From Flavobacteriaceae bacterium (GTDB taxonomy: Bacteria > Bacteroidota > Bacteroidia > Flavobacteriales > Flavobacteriaceae), in contig JAOXRU010000183.1 in assembly GCA_025800395.1 (NCBI GenBank), positions 1-35,648 of the forward strand: 35,648 bases of DNA. The letters run 5' to 3'. This document shows, one piece after another, positions 24,680 to 32,914 of the stretch. The position numbers were made by a program, and so were the translations under genes. A model generated the notes under the pieces. That model was given only the letters and a program-made list of their open reading frames with translations, made no database searches and was not told where the DNA came from. Each line of letters opens with the position of its first letter. Positions within the stretch are counted from its first letter, which is position 1.

Positions 24680-25807
24680 ATGGAAAAAGAGTACAAAGGT
24701 TTTTTAAAGATAAATTTATTTAGTGTTATTTCTTTTTTAATTGTCGAGAATAGTATTATCGCAGTAATGTTGTCCGATAAATCATATAGTCTTGTTTCCC
24801 ATGCTATTTTGTTTGTCTTTTTATTATCCTTTTTATTCGTCAAAAAAATCAATATAAATTACTTTAAGTATTTTATTGGAACTTTCTTGTTTCTGAGTTT
24901 AGGAATTTTTATTCATTTTATTCATTATAGAGATTATACATTTTTATATTTATTTACCATACCACAGTCTCTGTTAATCGGTTTTGTCTTTTTTCTAAAT
25001 TTCAAGAATTTTCCTAGTCGATTTTTGTTTTATTTTAACCTTGTTTTATTCTTATTGTTTGTTTTTATCTTTACAGAGGATGGAAACACAGAAACTTTTA
25101 AAAGAACCACATATACTACCATTCTGTGTCATTTTTGGTTTCTAGAGGTTTTTCAACAATATTTAAAACACAAGAAAGTTGGGTTACTTTCTACATACTG
25201 TTTTTTTATAATTTCTGTTGTCTCTTACTCTAGAATAGGGATAAGTGTATCTCTTCTGGTATTGGTAGCGTCTCAGTTTACGAACATTAGAAAAAACATA
25301 AAGAAATTTGTAACCCTATCTATTATAGGCGCTATAATTGTCTTACTTTTTGTTATTTTATTTGATTTTAAGGACGTGCCAGCTTTCGAAAGGTTTCAAA
25401 GACGAGGCCTAGGTACAGGTAGATACGAATTTTGGGAATGGTACATTACCAAACAAAATATAAAGGAGTTCTTAATTGGCAGTGATCAGTTTGAAGTTTG
25501 GTCCAATTTGAATCGAATTCTTAAAAACCCAGATCCCAAATATACATTACACAACTCTTTTTTGCAGTTTCATTCATTCGTAGGTGCTTTTGCGATTGTT
25601 ATTTTTTTAATGTTTTTTACATCGGCGTTTATGTGGTTTCGAAAGAATAGGGATTTAGTTCTTTTTACTGTTTTTATAGGCTATATGGGTATTGCTTTTT
25701 TTTCAACCATCATGTTGCCGCAAAGATACGATTATGTGTTTTTTGCATTATTATTTTTATTCAAGTTTAACAGGTCGCGTACTTCCTATTTGAATAATAA
25801 TTATTGA
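24680..25807 (+). CDS. Wzy-like O-antigen polymerase
   Basis: A 375-residue membrane protein with about ten hydrophobic helices and one larger extracytoplasmic loop (about residues 233-300) containing RRGLGTGRYEFWEWYI and LHNSFLQFHSFVGAFAIVIF. The G-x-G-R pattern and the H-N-S-x-x-x-x-x-x-x-G pattern are what Wzy polymerases and O-antigen ligases share. By analogy it joins repeat units on undecaprenyl diphosphate in the periplasm. A second protein of this class lies at 30282, so the two probably divide polymerase and ligase roles; this one, next to the flippase, is my choice for polymerase. Spacing to neighbours is 9 and 12 bases. Confidence 0.65.
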   Translation: MEKEYKGFLKINLFSVISFLIVENSIIAVMLSDKSYSLVSHAILFVFLLSFLFVKKININYFKYFIGTFLFLSLGIFIHFIHYRDYTFLYLFTIPQSLLIGFVFFLNFKNFPSRFLFYFNLVLFLLFVFIFTEDGNTETFKRTTYTTILCHFWFLEVFQQYLKHKKVGLLSTYCFFIISVVSYSRIGISVSLLVLVASQFTNIRKNIKKFVTLSIIGAIIVLLFVILFDFKDVPAFERFQRRGLGTGRYEFWEWYITKQNIKEFLIGSDQFEVWSNLNRILKNPDPKYTLHNSFLQFHSFVGAFAIVIFLMFFTSAFMWFRKNRDLVLFTVFIGYMGIAFFSTIMLPQRYDYVFFALLFLFKFNRSRTSYLNNNY

Positions 25808-25819
25808 ATTTTAGTTGAT

Positions 25820-26962
25820 ATGAATAAATATATCTTTTTTGAAATTATCGATTATTCTTTAATGAGATTCCCAAAATGGGTTTCTTTAGCAATCGAAAAA
25901 GTAGACAACAATGCAGCGTTTATATTTGTGTACATGTATAAGTATAAAAAGAGCACTGCAGATTTAAGTTGGTTACCAGAGAACGCTACAGTTATAAATT
26001 TGTATGGAAATGTAACTAATGTAAAAGATGTTTTTCAAAACAATAAAGATGCAAAATTGATTTCCTTTGCCATCCGCCCGCCCGAATTTTATATCGTAAA
26101 TCAGGCCAATTCTTTTGGAATAAAATCATACGTTGTACAACATGGTATTTTTATTCCATTTATGAAGAGGGAATGGAACTATTTTTTTATGGAAGCCAGG
26201 AAGATGTTTTATTACTTTAAAAGTATATTCGCATTGTCTCATACCAATAAAGAAATTGGCGCATTCCACCTGTTTAAAGAATTGTATCGAATCTATATAG
26301 CTGGTAATAAAAGAATATCAGAGAGTATATTTAGAGAGTTTGATATTTTACCTCAAAGGGCATTTGTTTATTCAAATTATTGGGCCGATTATTTCAAAGA
26401 AAATTATGGGTTTAAAAAAGAACAGTTTTCTTTAGTTGGTATGCCAGATTTGGAAGGTTTTAATGAAATTATATCTAACACCAAAGAAGAAGCGGTTTGC
26501 TATATTTGTCAAACCTTGGTAGAAGATGGAAGACTCGCTAAAAAGGAATTCATCAGTTTTATATCGGTATTATCTGGTTTGTTGGATGCATCTGTAAAAG
26601 TATATATTAAATTGCATCCTCGTACAGACATTAAGTTATATAAGGAATTGACAAAGCGTAAAAAAACAGTTATAATAAAGGACAAATTACCAAATTGCAC
26701 AAAATATATTGGACACTATAGCACCTTATTATCTTTGCCTTTAAATATTACAGGAAATGTATTCTTGTGGTCGTTTCAAGGTCATGTAATACCTAATTAT
26801 TTTAAAGAAACAGCTAGGATAGAAAGTGGCGAAAAAGAAGATCTTGAAGCCTTTTTAAATCTCCGTGAAGCGTGTCCACCAGAGAAAGATATTTTAGAAT
26901 ATTATTTTAATAAACCAGGTTTAAAACCATTTGAACAAATAGCATTATTAATAAACGAATAA
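25820..26962 (+). CDS. Sialyltransferase-like glycosyltransferase (EDG and HP motifs)
   Basis: A 380-residue soluble protein without TM helices. Three short motifs place it near bacterial sialyl-/polysialyltransferases (GT-B fold; GT52/GT38-like): QTLVEDG (231-237, the D/E-D/E-G motif), KLHPRTD (264-270, the HP motif) and IGHYSTLLSL (297-306, the late serine/threonine motif). An early VVQHGIF (105-111) also fits GT-B enzymes of this kind. In those families the HP and EDG residues act in CMP-sugar binding and catalysis. It would thus transfer the CMP-activated acid sugar made by the genes upstream. Overall similarity is too low to name a linkage or a family with certainty; CDP-glycerol transferase-like enzymes are the alternative. 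Confidence 0.6.
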   Translation: MNKYIFFEIIDYSLMRFPKWVSLAIEKVDNNAAFIFVYMYKYKKSTADLSWLPENATVINLYGNVTNVKDVFQNNKDAKLISFAIRPPEFYIVNQANSFGIKSYVVQHGIFIPFMKREWNYFFMEARKMFYYFKSIFALSHTNKEIGAFHLFKELYRIYIAGNKRISESIFREFDILPQRAFVYSNYWADYFKENYGFKKEQFSLVGMPDLEGFNEIISNTKEEAVCYICQTLVEDGRLAKKEFISFISVLSGLLDASVKVYIKLHPRTDIKLYKELTKRKKTVIIKDKLPNCTKYIGHYSTLLSLPLNITGNVFLWSFQGHVIPNYFKETARIESGEKEDLEAFLNLREACPPEKDILEYYFNKPGLKPFEQIALLINE

Positions 26963-26965
26963 TTT

Positions 26966-28279
26966 ATGAAAGTAGGAGTAATAGGATTGGGTTATGTAGG
27001 GCTTACATTATCTATAGCATCGGCATTGCGAGGAATTAAGATTTATGGTATTGAAAATAATTCAGCTACCTTAGAATCTATACAAGGTGGAAAGGCTCAT
27101 TTTTATGAACCATTTATAGACGAATTATTGCAATTATGCATCGATAGGAATTTTTTCGTAAGTAAAACTTTCGAGAAAGGACAGGATTTAGATGCATTTA
27201 TTATAACTATAGGCACCCCATTAATTGGGGACGATAAAAAGGTGAATTATCAATTTTTATTGTCCTCTTTAGATGCTTTGGCAGCGTGTTATACGGGTAA
27301 AGAAGTTGTAATTCTAAGAAGTACAATTAGTGTTGGAACTACAAGAAAAATTGTATTGCCTTACTTGTCTAAGATTTCGGGATTGCCAGAGTCAAAAATA
27401 AAAGTTGCTTTTTGCCCAGAACGAACAATAGAAGGTAAAGCAATAGAGGAGTTGTATTCTCTGCCTCAAGTAATAGGAGCAAATAATAGCGAATCTTTCG
27501 AAATGGCTTCATTGTTTTTTAAAACACTTACAGATTCTATCATTCAGGTTCCTTCATTAGAAATGGCAGAACTGGTAAAGTTGTTTAACAATACGTATAG
27601 AGATGTTCATTTTGCAATGGGCAATGCTTTTAATGAAATTGCACAATCTTTTGGAATAGACGGATATTCTGCAATAGAAGCCGCTAATAAAGGGTATAAA
27701 AGGTCGAATATTGGGCTACCAGGCTATGTAGGCGGACCTTGTTTGGAAAAAGATCCTTACATTTTGTCTGAAAATATGCCAAATCATAATGGAAAAAACT
27801 TCATTATTAACTCTAGAAAATATAACGAATCTCTTGAAGATAGTACGCTAAATTGGGTGAAAAGTAATTATTCGCCTAAGGCAATAATTGGTATTTCGGG
27901 CCTTGCCTTTAAAGGAATTCCAGAAACTTCGGACCTTAGAGGTTCTGTGGCGGTAAATATTGCAAGAAAAATTGTGCTTGCTGGTTTTAAAGTGGCTTTA
28001 CACGATTTTACTGCAAAAAATGAAGAGCTGGCAGACTTGAATCTAGGGGAAGTATCTACAGATTTCTTTGAGCTTGTAGAGAAAGCGGAAACTGTACTTA
28101 TAATGAATAATAGTAAGCGTTACTTAAATATAGATAAATCAAAGCTAGAGAAGGTAATTGGCTCGGCTAAATATACTATTTTTGATTCTTGGAATATTTT
28201 ACCACAAGAAATTAAGAACATTGAGGCTTTAGATATTAAAACATTGGGTAATTATAAAATTTTAGAACATGATGAATAA
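26966..28279 (+). CDS. Nucleotide-sugar 6-dehydrogenase (WecC/UDP-HexNAc type)
   Basis: A 437-residue NAD-dependent UDP-sugar dehydrogenase, which oxidises C6 of a UDP-hexose twice to make a uronic acid. The NAD site is VIGLGYVGLTL (5-15), followed by RSTISVGTTRK, FCPERTIEGKAIEEL and the catalytic cysteine C259 in GYVGGPCLEKDPY. The ERT-x-x-G-x-A region and the GGPC context resemble WecC-type UDP-ManNAc/GlcNAc dehydrogenases more than Ugd. The exact substrate is unproven. It differs clearly from the Ugd at 32915. Its 3' end overlaps the SDR gene by 11 bases, so the pair probably acts in sequence. Confidence 0.85.
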   Translation: MKVGVIGLGYVGLTLSIASALRGIKIYGIENNSATLESIQGGKAHFYEPFIDELLQLCIDRNFFVSKTFEKGQDLDAFIITIGTPLIGDDKKVNYQFLLSSLDALAACYTGKEVVILRSTISVGTTRKIVLPYLSKISGLPESKIKVAFCPERTIEGKAIEELYSLPQVIGANNSESFEMASLFFKTLTDSIIQVPSLEMAELVKLFNNTYRDVHFAMGNAFNEIAQSFGIDGYSAIEAANKGYKRSNIGLPGYVGGPCLEKDPYILSENMPNHNGKNFIINSRKYNESLEDSTLNWVKSNYSPKAIIGISGLAFKGIPETSDLRGSVAVNIARKIVLAGFKVALHDFTAKNEELADLNLGEVSTDFFELVEKAETVLIMNNSKRYLNIDKSKLEKVIGSAKYTIFDSWNILPQEIKNIEALDIKTLGNYKILEHDE

Positions 28280-29255
28280 ACAATATGTGTTGATTACTGG
28301 AGGAGCCGGATTCATTGGATCTCATATGGCCGAATGGTATGTCAATAATAATTATCAAGTAGTTATTATTGATAATTTGTTTAGAGGAAAATTAGAAAAT
28401 ATTCAACACCTTATAGATCAAGGAAATGCTGTTTTTGAAAAACTAGACTTAACGGAATATGATGATATTAAACAAATAGCAGAATTAATTGTAAAATATA
28501 AGCCGTTTCAGATTTTGCATTATGCCGCTATAAATGGAACACAGTATTTTTATGATACACCAGAAAAAGTAGTAGAAGTTAATTCTCTTGGTACTTTGTA
28601 TCTAATGAAAGCCATTGTAGCAGCAAAGAAAACAGTTTCTAATTACAAACCATTAGTCCTCTTTGCTTCAACTTCAGAAAATTATTGCGAACCATTTAAT
28701 GTTCCAACTAAAGAAGAGGACCTAACCTATTTTAGGTTAGAACAAGATAGAGACAGCTATGCGGTGGCTAAAATGGTGAGTGAGTTTTATGTCAAATTGT
28801 ATTGTCAGAAAATAGATCTAGATTGGATCGTTCTTAGAATATTTAATGTCTACGGGCCAAAAATGGTGGGAACTAAATACGGACAAGTAATTCCTGAGTT
28901 TTTCAATAGAATAGAAAATGGGGAATATCCATTGAAGATTTTTGGTAATGGAAGGCATACAAGATCTTTTATTCATATAAACGATCATGTGGAAATGACT
29001 ACCAGATTAGTTTTTTCGGACAAACTTGTTACCAATACTGTGTATAATTTAGGAAATGACTATGAAATCTCAATTAAGGAATTGGGAGAAAGAATAATGA
29101 AGAAGTTTAATAAAGTTCCTAAGTTCGAATTTCTCGAGGAGAGAGAAGGCGATCATCTAAGAAGATCTCCCGATATAAGCAAATTACTAAGTATAATTGG
29201 GGAATATGAGTTTATAAGTTTGGAAGATGGATTGGATACATTAATTAAAAAATAA
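28269..29255 (+). CDS. Extended SDR, uronate decarboxylase/epimerase-like
   Basis: A 328-residue extended SDR with GGAGFIGSH (11-19), FASTSENY with Thr/Ser, the catalytic Y164-x3-K168 in SYAVAKM, LRIFNVYGPKM, GNGRHTRSFIHINDH and GDHLRRSPDISKL. The STSENYCEP segment sits where UDP-glucuronate decarboxylases have STSEVYGDP. Position directly after a UDP-sugar dehydrogenase therefore suggests that it decarboxylates or epimerises the UDP-uronate. Other epimerisation reactions are equally possible. Two ATG codons stand at the start (28269 and 28272); the first overlaps the dehydrogenase stop. Confidence 0.8.
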   Translation: MMNKQYVLITGGAGFIGSHMAEWYVNNNYQVVIIDNLFRGKLENIQHLIDQGNAVFEKLDLTEYDDIKQIAELIVKYKPFQILHYAAINGTQYFYDTPEKVVEVNSLGTLYLMKAIVAAKKTVSNYKPLVLFASTSENYCEPFNVPTKEEDLTYFRLEQDRDSYAVAKMVSEFYVKLYCQKIDLDWIVLRIFNVYGPKMVGTKYGQVIPEFFNRIENGEYPLKIFGNGRHTRSFIHINDHVEMTTRLVFSDKLVTNTVYNLGNDYEISIKELGERIMKKFNKVPKFEFLEEREGDHLRRSPDISKLLSIIGEYEFISLEDGLDTLIKK

Positions 29256-29259
29256 CTCA

Positions 29260-30294
29260 ATGAAAGTTGCTGTAATTTGTAATTCAAGTAATGCTTTTTT
29301 TTTGAATTATTATTCTTCTCTGCTTGAAAATGTAAATGATGAAAGAATTGTGTTTTTGGGCAATAGGGTGTTTAAAAATAAGGGCAACAATACCTTTAAA
29401 ACGATTTCTTATACAAAGAATGCTTTTTTAGATTTTTACTCCATTTTTGATTTGTTTTTGAGTTTTTTTGTGGCAATTTATTTAAAAACACAAAAAGTTT
29501 CTATTATTCATTTTGTTTCGGCGCATTCTTCTAATATCTTTTTAAGTTTTTTTGCGAAAATATTGAATATTAAGATAGCATTCACAATTCATGATCTCAT
29601 ACCACATCCAGATAAAAAGTCTTCCTTTGTAGATTTGTACAATAAAAGCATAAGATCGTTTTTTGGAAATTATTTTGTAGTGCACAATAGAGAGTACGAA
29701 GAAGCATTCGAAAAAGACGTTTTTTATATCCCTTTATCGGGATATAAATCTGATTCTCTACCAAGAAACCTGCCCAAAACTATTTTGTTCTTTGGAAGAA
29801 TAGAACCTTATAAAGGAATAAAGAATTTATACGCATTAGGGGAGTTGTTTTTGAAAGAAAAAATGGATTGGAATATTATTATTGCTGGAAAAGGAAAGTT
29901 GCCCGTCTATGATAAATCAATACCTTCTAATATTGAGATAATTAACGATTTTATTTCAGATGAATTATTAAGGTCTTTGCATCTAAAAAGTGCGTTTACA
30001 ATACTTCCGTATGATTCCGCTTCGCAAAGTGCTGTAATTATTCACGCTTATGCATATGGCACACCAGTAATTGTTTATGATGTTGGTTCCTTAGGAGAAT
30101 ACGTTATTCAAAAGGAGACAGGGATTATTGTAAAACACAATGATTATAATGCAATTTTAAAGTATTTAAAAGAAATAACAGTTAATGATTATAAAAAACT
30201 TCAGTTGAATATTGCGAATCATTTTAGTGAAACCTATAGCGATAAAGCTTTTGCTAAAGATAGTATTCAATTGTACGAAAAATGGCTTTCGTGA
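29260..30294 (+). CDS. Glycosyltransferase family 4
   Basis: A 344-residue GT-B glycosyltransferase. The C-terminal nucleotide-sugar domain shows ILFFGRIEPYKGIKNLYAL (about 174-192), IIIAGKGKLP and the family region LPYDSASQSAVIIHAYAYGT followed by PVIVYDVGSLGEYV, where the E-x7-E type retaining site is expected. The N-terminal acceptor domain has VSAHSSNIF and FTIHDLIPH. It is cytosolic, adding a residue to the lipid-linked unit. It is the only classical glycosyltransferase in the island besides the initiating enzyme and the sialyltransferase-like protein. It overlaps the following membrane-protein gene by 13 bases. Confidence 0.85.
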   Translation: MKVAVICNSSNAFFLNYYSSLLENVNDERIVFLGNRVFKNKGNNTFKTISYTKNAFLDFYSIFDLFLSFFVAIYLKTQKVSIIHFVSAHSSNIFLSFFAKILNIKIAFTIHDLIPHPDKKSSFVDLYNKSIRSFFGNYFVVHNREYEEAFEKDVFYIPLSGYKSDSLPRNLPKTILFFGRIEPYKGIKNLYALGELFLKEKMDWNIIIAGKGKLPVYDKSIPSNIEIINDFISDELLRSLHLKSAFTILPYDSASQSAVIIHAYAYGTPVIVYDVGSLGEYVIQKETGIIVKHNDYNAILKYLKEITVNDYKKLQLNIANHFSETYSDKAFAKDSIQLYEKWLS

Positions 30295-31553
30295 AGAAAA
30301 AAACAAAAATATTTTCTTTTGACGGAAATACAAAAGATTTGTATTGGGACTATTGGTTCTCTACGATTCTTACTATATCGCTAGTGGTTGGTTTTGTTTC
30401 ATTAAAATTGTCTGTGTTTGGAATTATTGCCTTCACTAGCTCTTGGTTATTGTACATTTATGGTCACCGAGAAGCAAGAACAAGAATTGTAAGAAATTAT
30501 AAGAATACCATACTTCTCGGGCTTTTGTTTGTGCTTGCGCTTATAGGTATTTCAAATACAAGTCACGAAAACATCCATATTGGTTTTCGAAGTATAGAAG
30601 CGCAATTTGGTTTGTTTTTGTTTCCACTAGTTCTATCGGCCTTACCTATAAACAAACCTTTCATCCTAAGAATAATTAAAGGAAGCTTTGTAGGTCTTTT
30701 GGTTTATATTGTATTTGTTTTACTTATTAATTTTCAAGACAGTAATAATGCTTCTTTTTTTCTTTCTATTATAGATATTCTTAAAAGAGAAGTGCATAGA
30801 ACATATTTGTCCTTATACTTAGTTTTTTTCTCTAGTGTTTTAACTGTACATTATTTTAATAAAGGAAAAACGATACAGAAAATAAAAGGTTTATCTATTT
30901 TAATAACCAGTTTAGCTGTAATATTGTTAGTGGAAAGCAGAATAGCTTTAGTCGCATTTGTAATTCTTACACTTTTTTTTTTAAGACTTCTTAAGAACAA
31001 ATATCACAAAGTAGTGCTATTATTGTTTTCTTTAGGCTTTTTATTGGTGTTCTCCTTTGCTATAATGCCAAACACTTCCAGAGGAAAGATCTTCATTGAA
31101 AAGTATAAAAAAGTATTTAATCATGATGAACATTACAAACCGTATCATTTTGACCACCGTTTAGGCGTATGGGAAAGTGCGACAGATGTTTTTTTGAATA
31201 ATTTTTTGTTTGGAGTTGGTACCGGAGATTTAAGTCAAGAATTAGTAATGGCTTGTAAGAAAGACAAGCTTCCCAAATCATTACATTTTACAGACCCTCA
31301 TAATCAGTACTTCAATGTATTGCTGAAACATGGCGTTTTAGGATTCGTTTTTTGGAGTTTTAGCTTAGGTGTTTTTATATTTAATGCAATAAAAACCAAA
31401 TATTTATATTATCAGTTGTTTTTAGTCACAATTCTAGTTTACTTCACCATAGAATCCATTTTAATTCGTCAAATTGGAGTTGTGTTTTACGCTATATTTA
31501 ATTCCCTATTTTATATAGAGATAATAAATAACAAAACCATAGAGAACAAATGA
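30282..31553 (+). CDS. O-antigen ligase/polymerase family membrane protein
   Basis: A 423-residue protein with about 12 hydrophobic helices. The Wzy_C-type loop is visible: HFDHRLGVWESATDVF with the conserved R, FGVGTGD, and DPHNQYFNVLLKHGVLGFVF with the invariant H-N and G-x-x-G spacing. WaaL-type ligases move the finished chain to its acceptor in the periplasm, while Wzy enzymes polymerise; the families cannot be separated reliably by sequence. As the locus also has the 24680 protein, one may be ligase and one polymerase. It overlaps the GT4 gene by 13 bases and the next by four. Confidence 0.75.
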   Translation: MAFVKKKTKIFSFDGNTKDLYWDYWFSTILTISLVVGFVSLKLSVFGIIAFTSSWLLYIYGHREARTRIVRNYKNTILLGLLFVLALIGISNTSHENIHIGFRSIEAQFGLFLFPLVLSALPINKPFILRIIKGSFVGLLVYIVFVLLINFQDSNNASFFLSIIDILKREVHRTYLSLYLVFFSSVLTVHYFNKGKTIQKIKGLSILITSLAVILLVESRIALVAFVILTLFFLRLLKNKYHKVVLLLFSLGFLLVFSFAIMPNTSRGKIFIEKYKKVFNHDEHYKPYHFDHRLGVWESATDVFLNNFLFGVGTGDLSQELVMACKKDKLPKSLHFTDPHNQYFNVLLKHGVLGFVFWSFSLGVFIFNAIKTKYLYYQLFLVTILVYFTIESILIRQIGVVFYAIFNSLFYIEIINNKTIENK

Positions 31554-32905
31554 AGAACAATAGGCTTATACTGAATTTAATAGAACGCAAGGGAGTGGTG
31601 TTTATTGGGGATTTGTTGTTAATTATTCTTTCATTACGAATGTTTTTAAATAATGCATTAGACGAACCGTTTAGAACGGTTAAAAATGACATTATTGTTT
31701 ATTCCTTTGGTATCTTTTTGTTTTTCTTCTTAGCATATGTATTGGATTTTTATAATTTGGAGAAAAATAGAATTCGAGAGGTTATTTCCAAATCTATATT
31801 TGTTACGGCAATCTTTAGTCTTGTTGTTTTTTTGTTTACAATGTTTTTGTTTGATGCTAGCTATTGGAGAGGAGCTTTGTTAATTTTTATTTTTTTCACA
31901 CCATTACAAATTTTATTATGGAGACTCTTTTTTCACAACATTTTCAAGTTGATCCCAACTACAAAAAAAGTCCTTCACATATTTGATGATGTAAAAATTA
32001 GTGAAAATGCTAGAGAAATTATCAATGGAAAAGAAAAAGAATCCTTCTATCAAGTGAAAATTAGTTTCGATATCCACAAAGATAATTATCGCCCTTTGCT
32101 AGAAGATGTCTTCGACAAAATAGACGCAATTATTCTCAATGTTACAGATTATGACGTGATTCCGTCCAAATTGTCCAAGTCTATTGTGCACGCTATAGAA
32201 CAAGGAAAAGAAGTCTTATCGTATACTTCTTTTTATGAAAATGTGTATGAAGCTTTGCCTATACAGACGCATACGCATAGTTTTTATGAGTTATTACAAT
32301 TAAAAAACAAAAGAATACGCTTTGTATATCGTATTTTTAGTTTTATAGTTAATTTTTTACTCTCACTAGGGATTGGAATTGTGTTTTTTGTTTGTATTCC
32401 TTTTGTGTGGTTTTTTAATTTGTTTTTAAATAGGGGGCCTTTATTCTATAAACAAAAACGAGTGGGCCAGTTTGGAAAAGAATTCGAGGTGTATAAGTTT
32501 CGGTCCATGGTAACCAATGCGGAGAAAGACGGAGCCAAAATGGCGACCAAAAACGATGCGAGAATTACGGTGTTTGGTAAATTTTTGAGAAAATTTAGAG
32601 TAGATGAATTACCGCAAATAGTATCTGTGATGCAAGGCAATATGGTGTTTATAGGTCCAAGACCAGAACGCAAGGTGTTTGCGGATCAGCTTATAGAAAT
32701 TACCCCTTTTTACAATGTAAGACATTTGGTAAAACCCGGAATTACCGGTTGGGCACAAGTAAAATATAAATACGGAGAGAATTTGGAAGATTCCGTAAAG
32801 AAGTTAGAATACGATTTGTACTACATCAAAAACAGATCGGTGACTTTAGATTTAAGAATAATATTTAAAACCATTACAACAGTCCTCTTTTCGAGGGGAC
32901 AATAA
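31550..32905 (+). CDS. Undecaprenyl-phosphate sugar phosphotransferase (WbaP/WcaJ type)
   Basis: Initiating enzyme of repeat-unit synthesis: it moves a sugar-1-phosphate from a UDP-sugar to undecaprenyl phosphate at the inner membrane. The 451-residue protein has four N-terminal TM helices (about 10-120), a central soluble region, a further membrane helix (VYRIFSFIVNFLLSLGIGIV, about 260-295) and the polyprenyl glycosylphosphotransferase core with KQKRVGQFGKEFEVYKFRSM, VDELPQIVSVMQGNMVFIGP, RPERKVF and KPGITGWAQVKYKYG. The usual D-E-L-P-Q and P-R-P motifs are intact. Base composition changes inside the gene at about 32440: AT-rich before, GC-richer in the catalytic core. The gene may be a recombinant mosaic and marks the right edge of the island. 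Confidence 0.9.
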   Translation: MKNNRLILNLIERKGVVFIGDLLLIILSLRMFLNNALDEPFRTVKNDIIVYSFGIFLFFFLAYVLDFYNLEKNRIREVISKSIFVTAIFSLVVFLFTMFLFDASYWRGALLIFIFFTPLQILLWRLFFHNIFKLIPTTKKVLHIFDDVKISENAREIINGKEKESFYQVKISFDIHKDNYRPLLEDVFDKIDAIILNVTDYDVIPSKLSKSIVHAIEQGKEVLSYTSFYENVYEALPIQTHTHSFYELLQLKNKRIRFVYRIFSFIVNFLLSLGIGIVFFVCIPFVWFFNLFLNRGPLFYKQKRVGQFGKEFEVYKFRSMVTNAEKDGAKMATKNDARITVFGKFLRKFRVDELPQIVSVMQGNMVFIGPRPERKVFADQLIEITPFYNVRHLVKPGITGWAQVKYKYGENLEDSVKKLEYDLYYIKNRSVTLDLRIIFKTITTVLFSRGQ

Positions 32906-32914
32906 AATTGCAAT

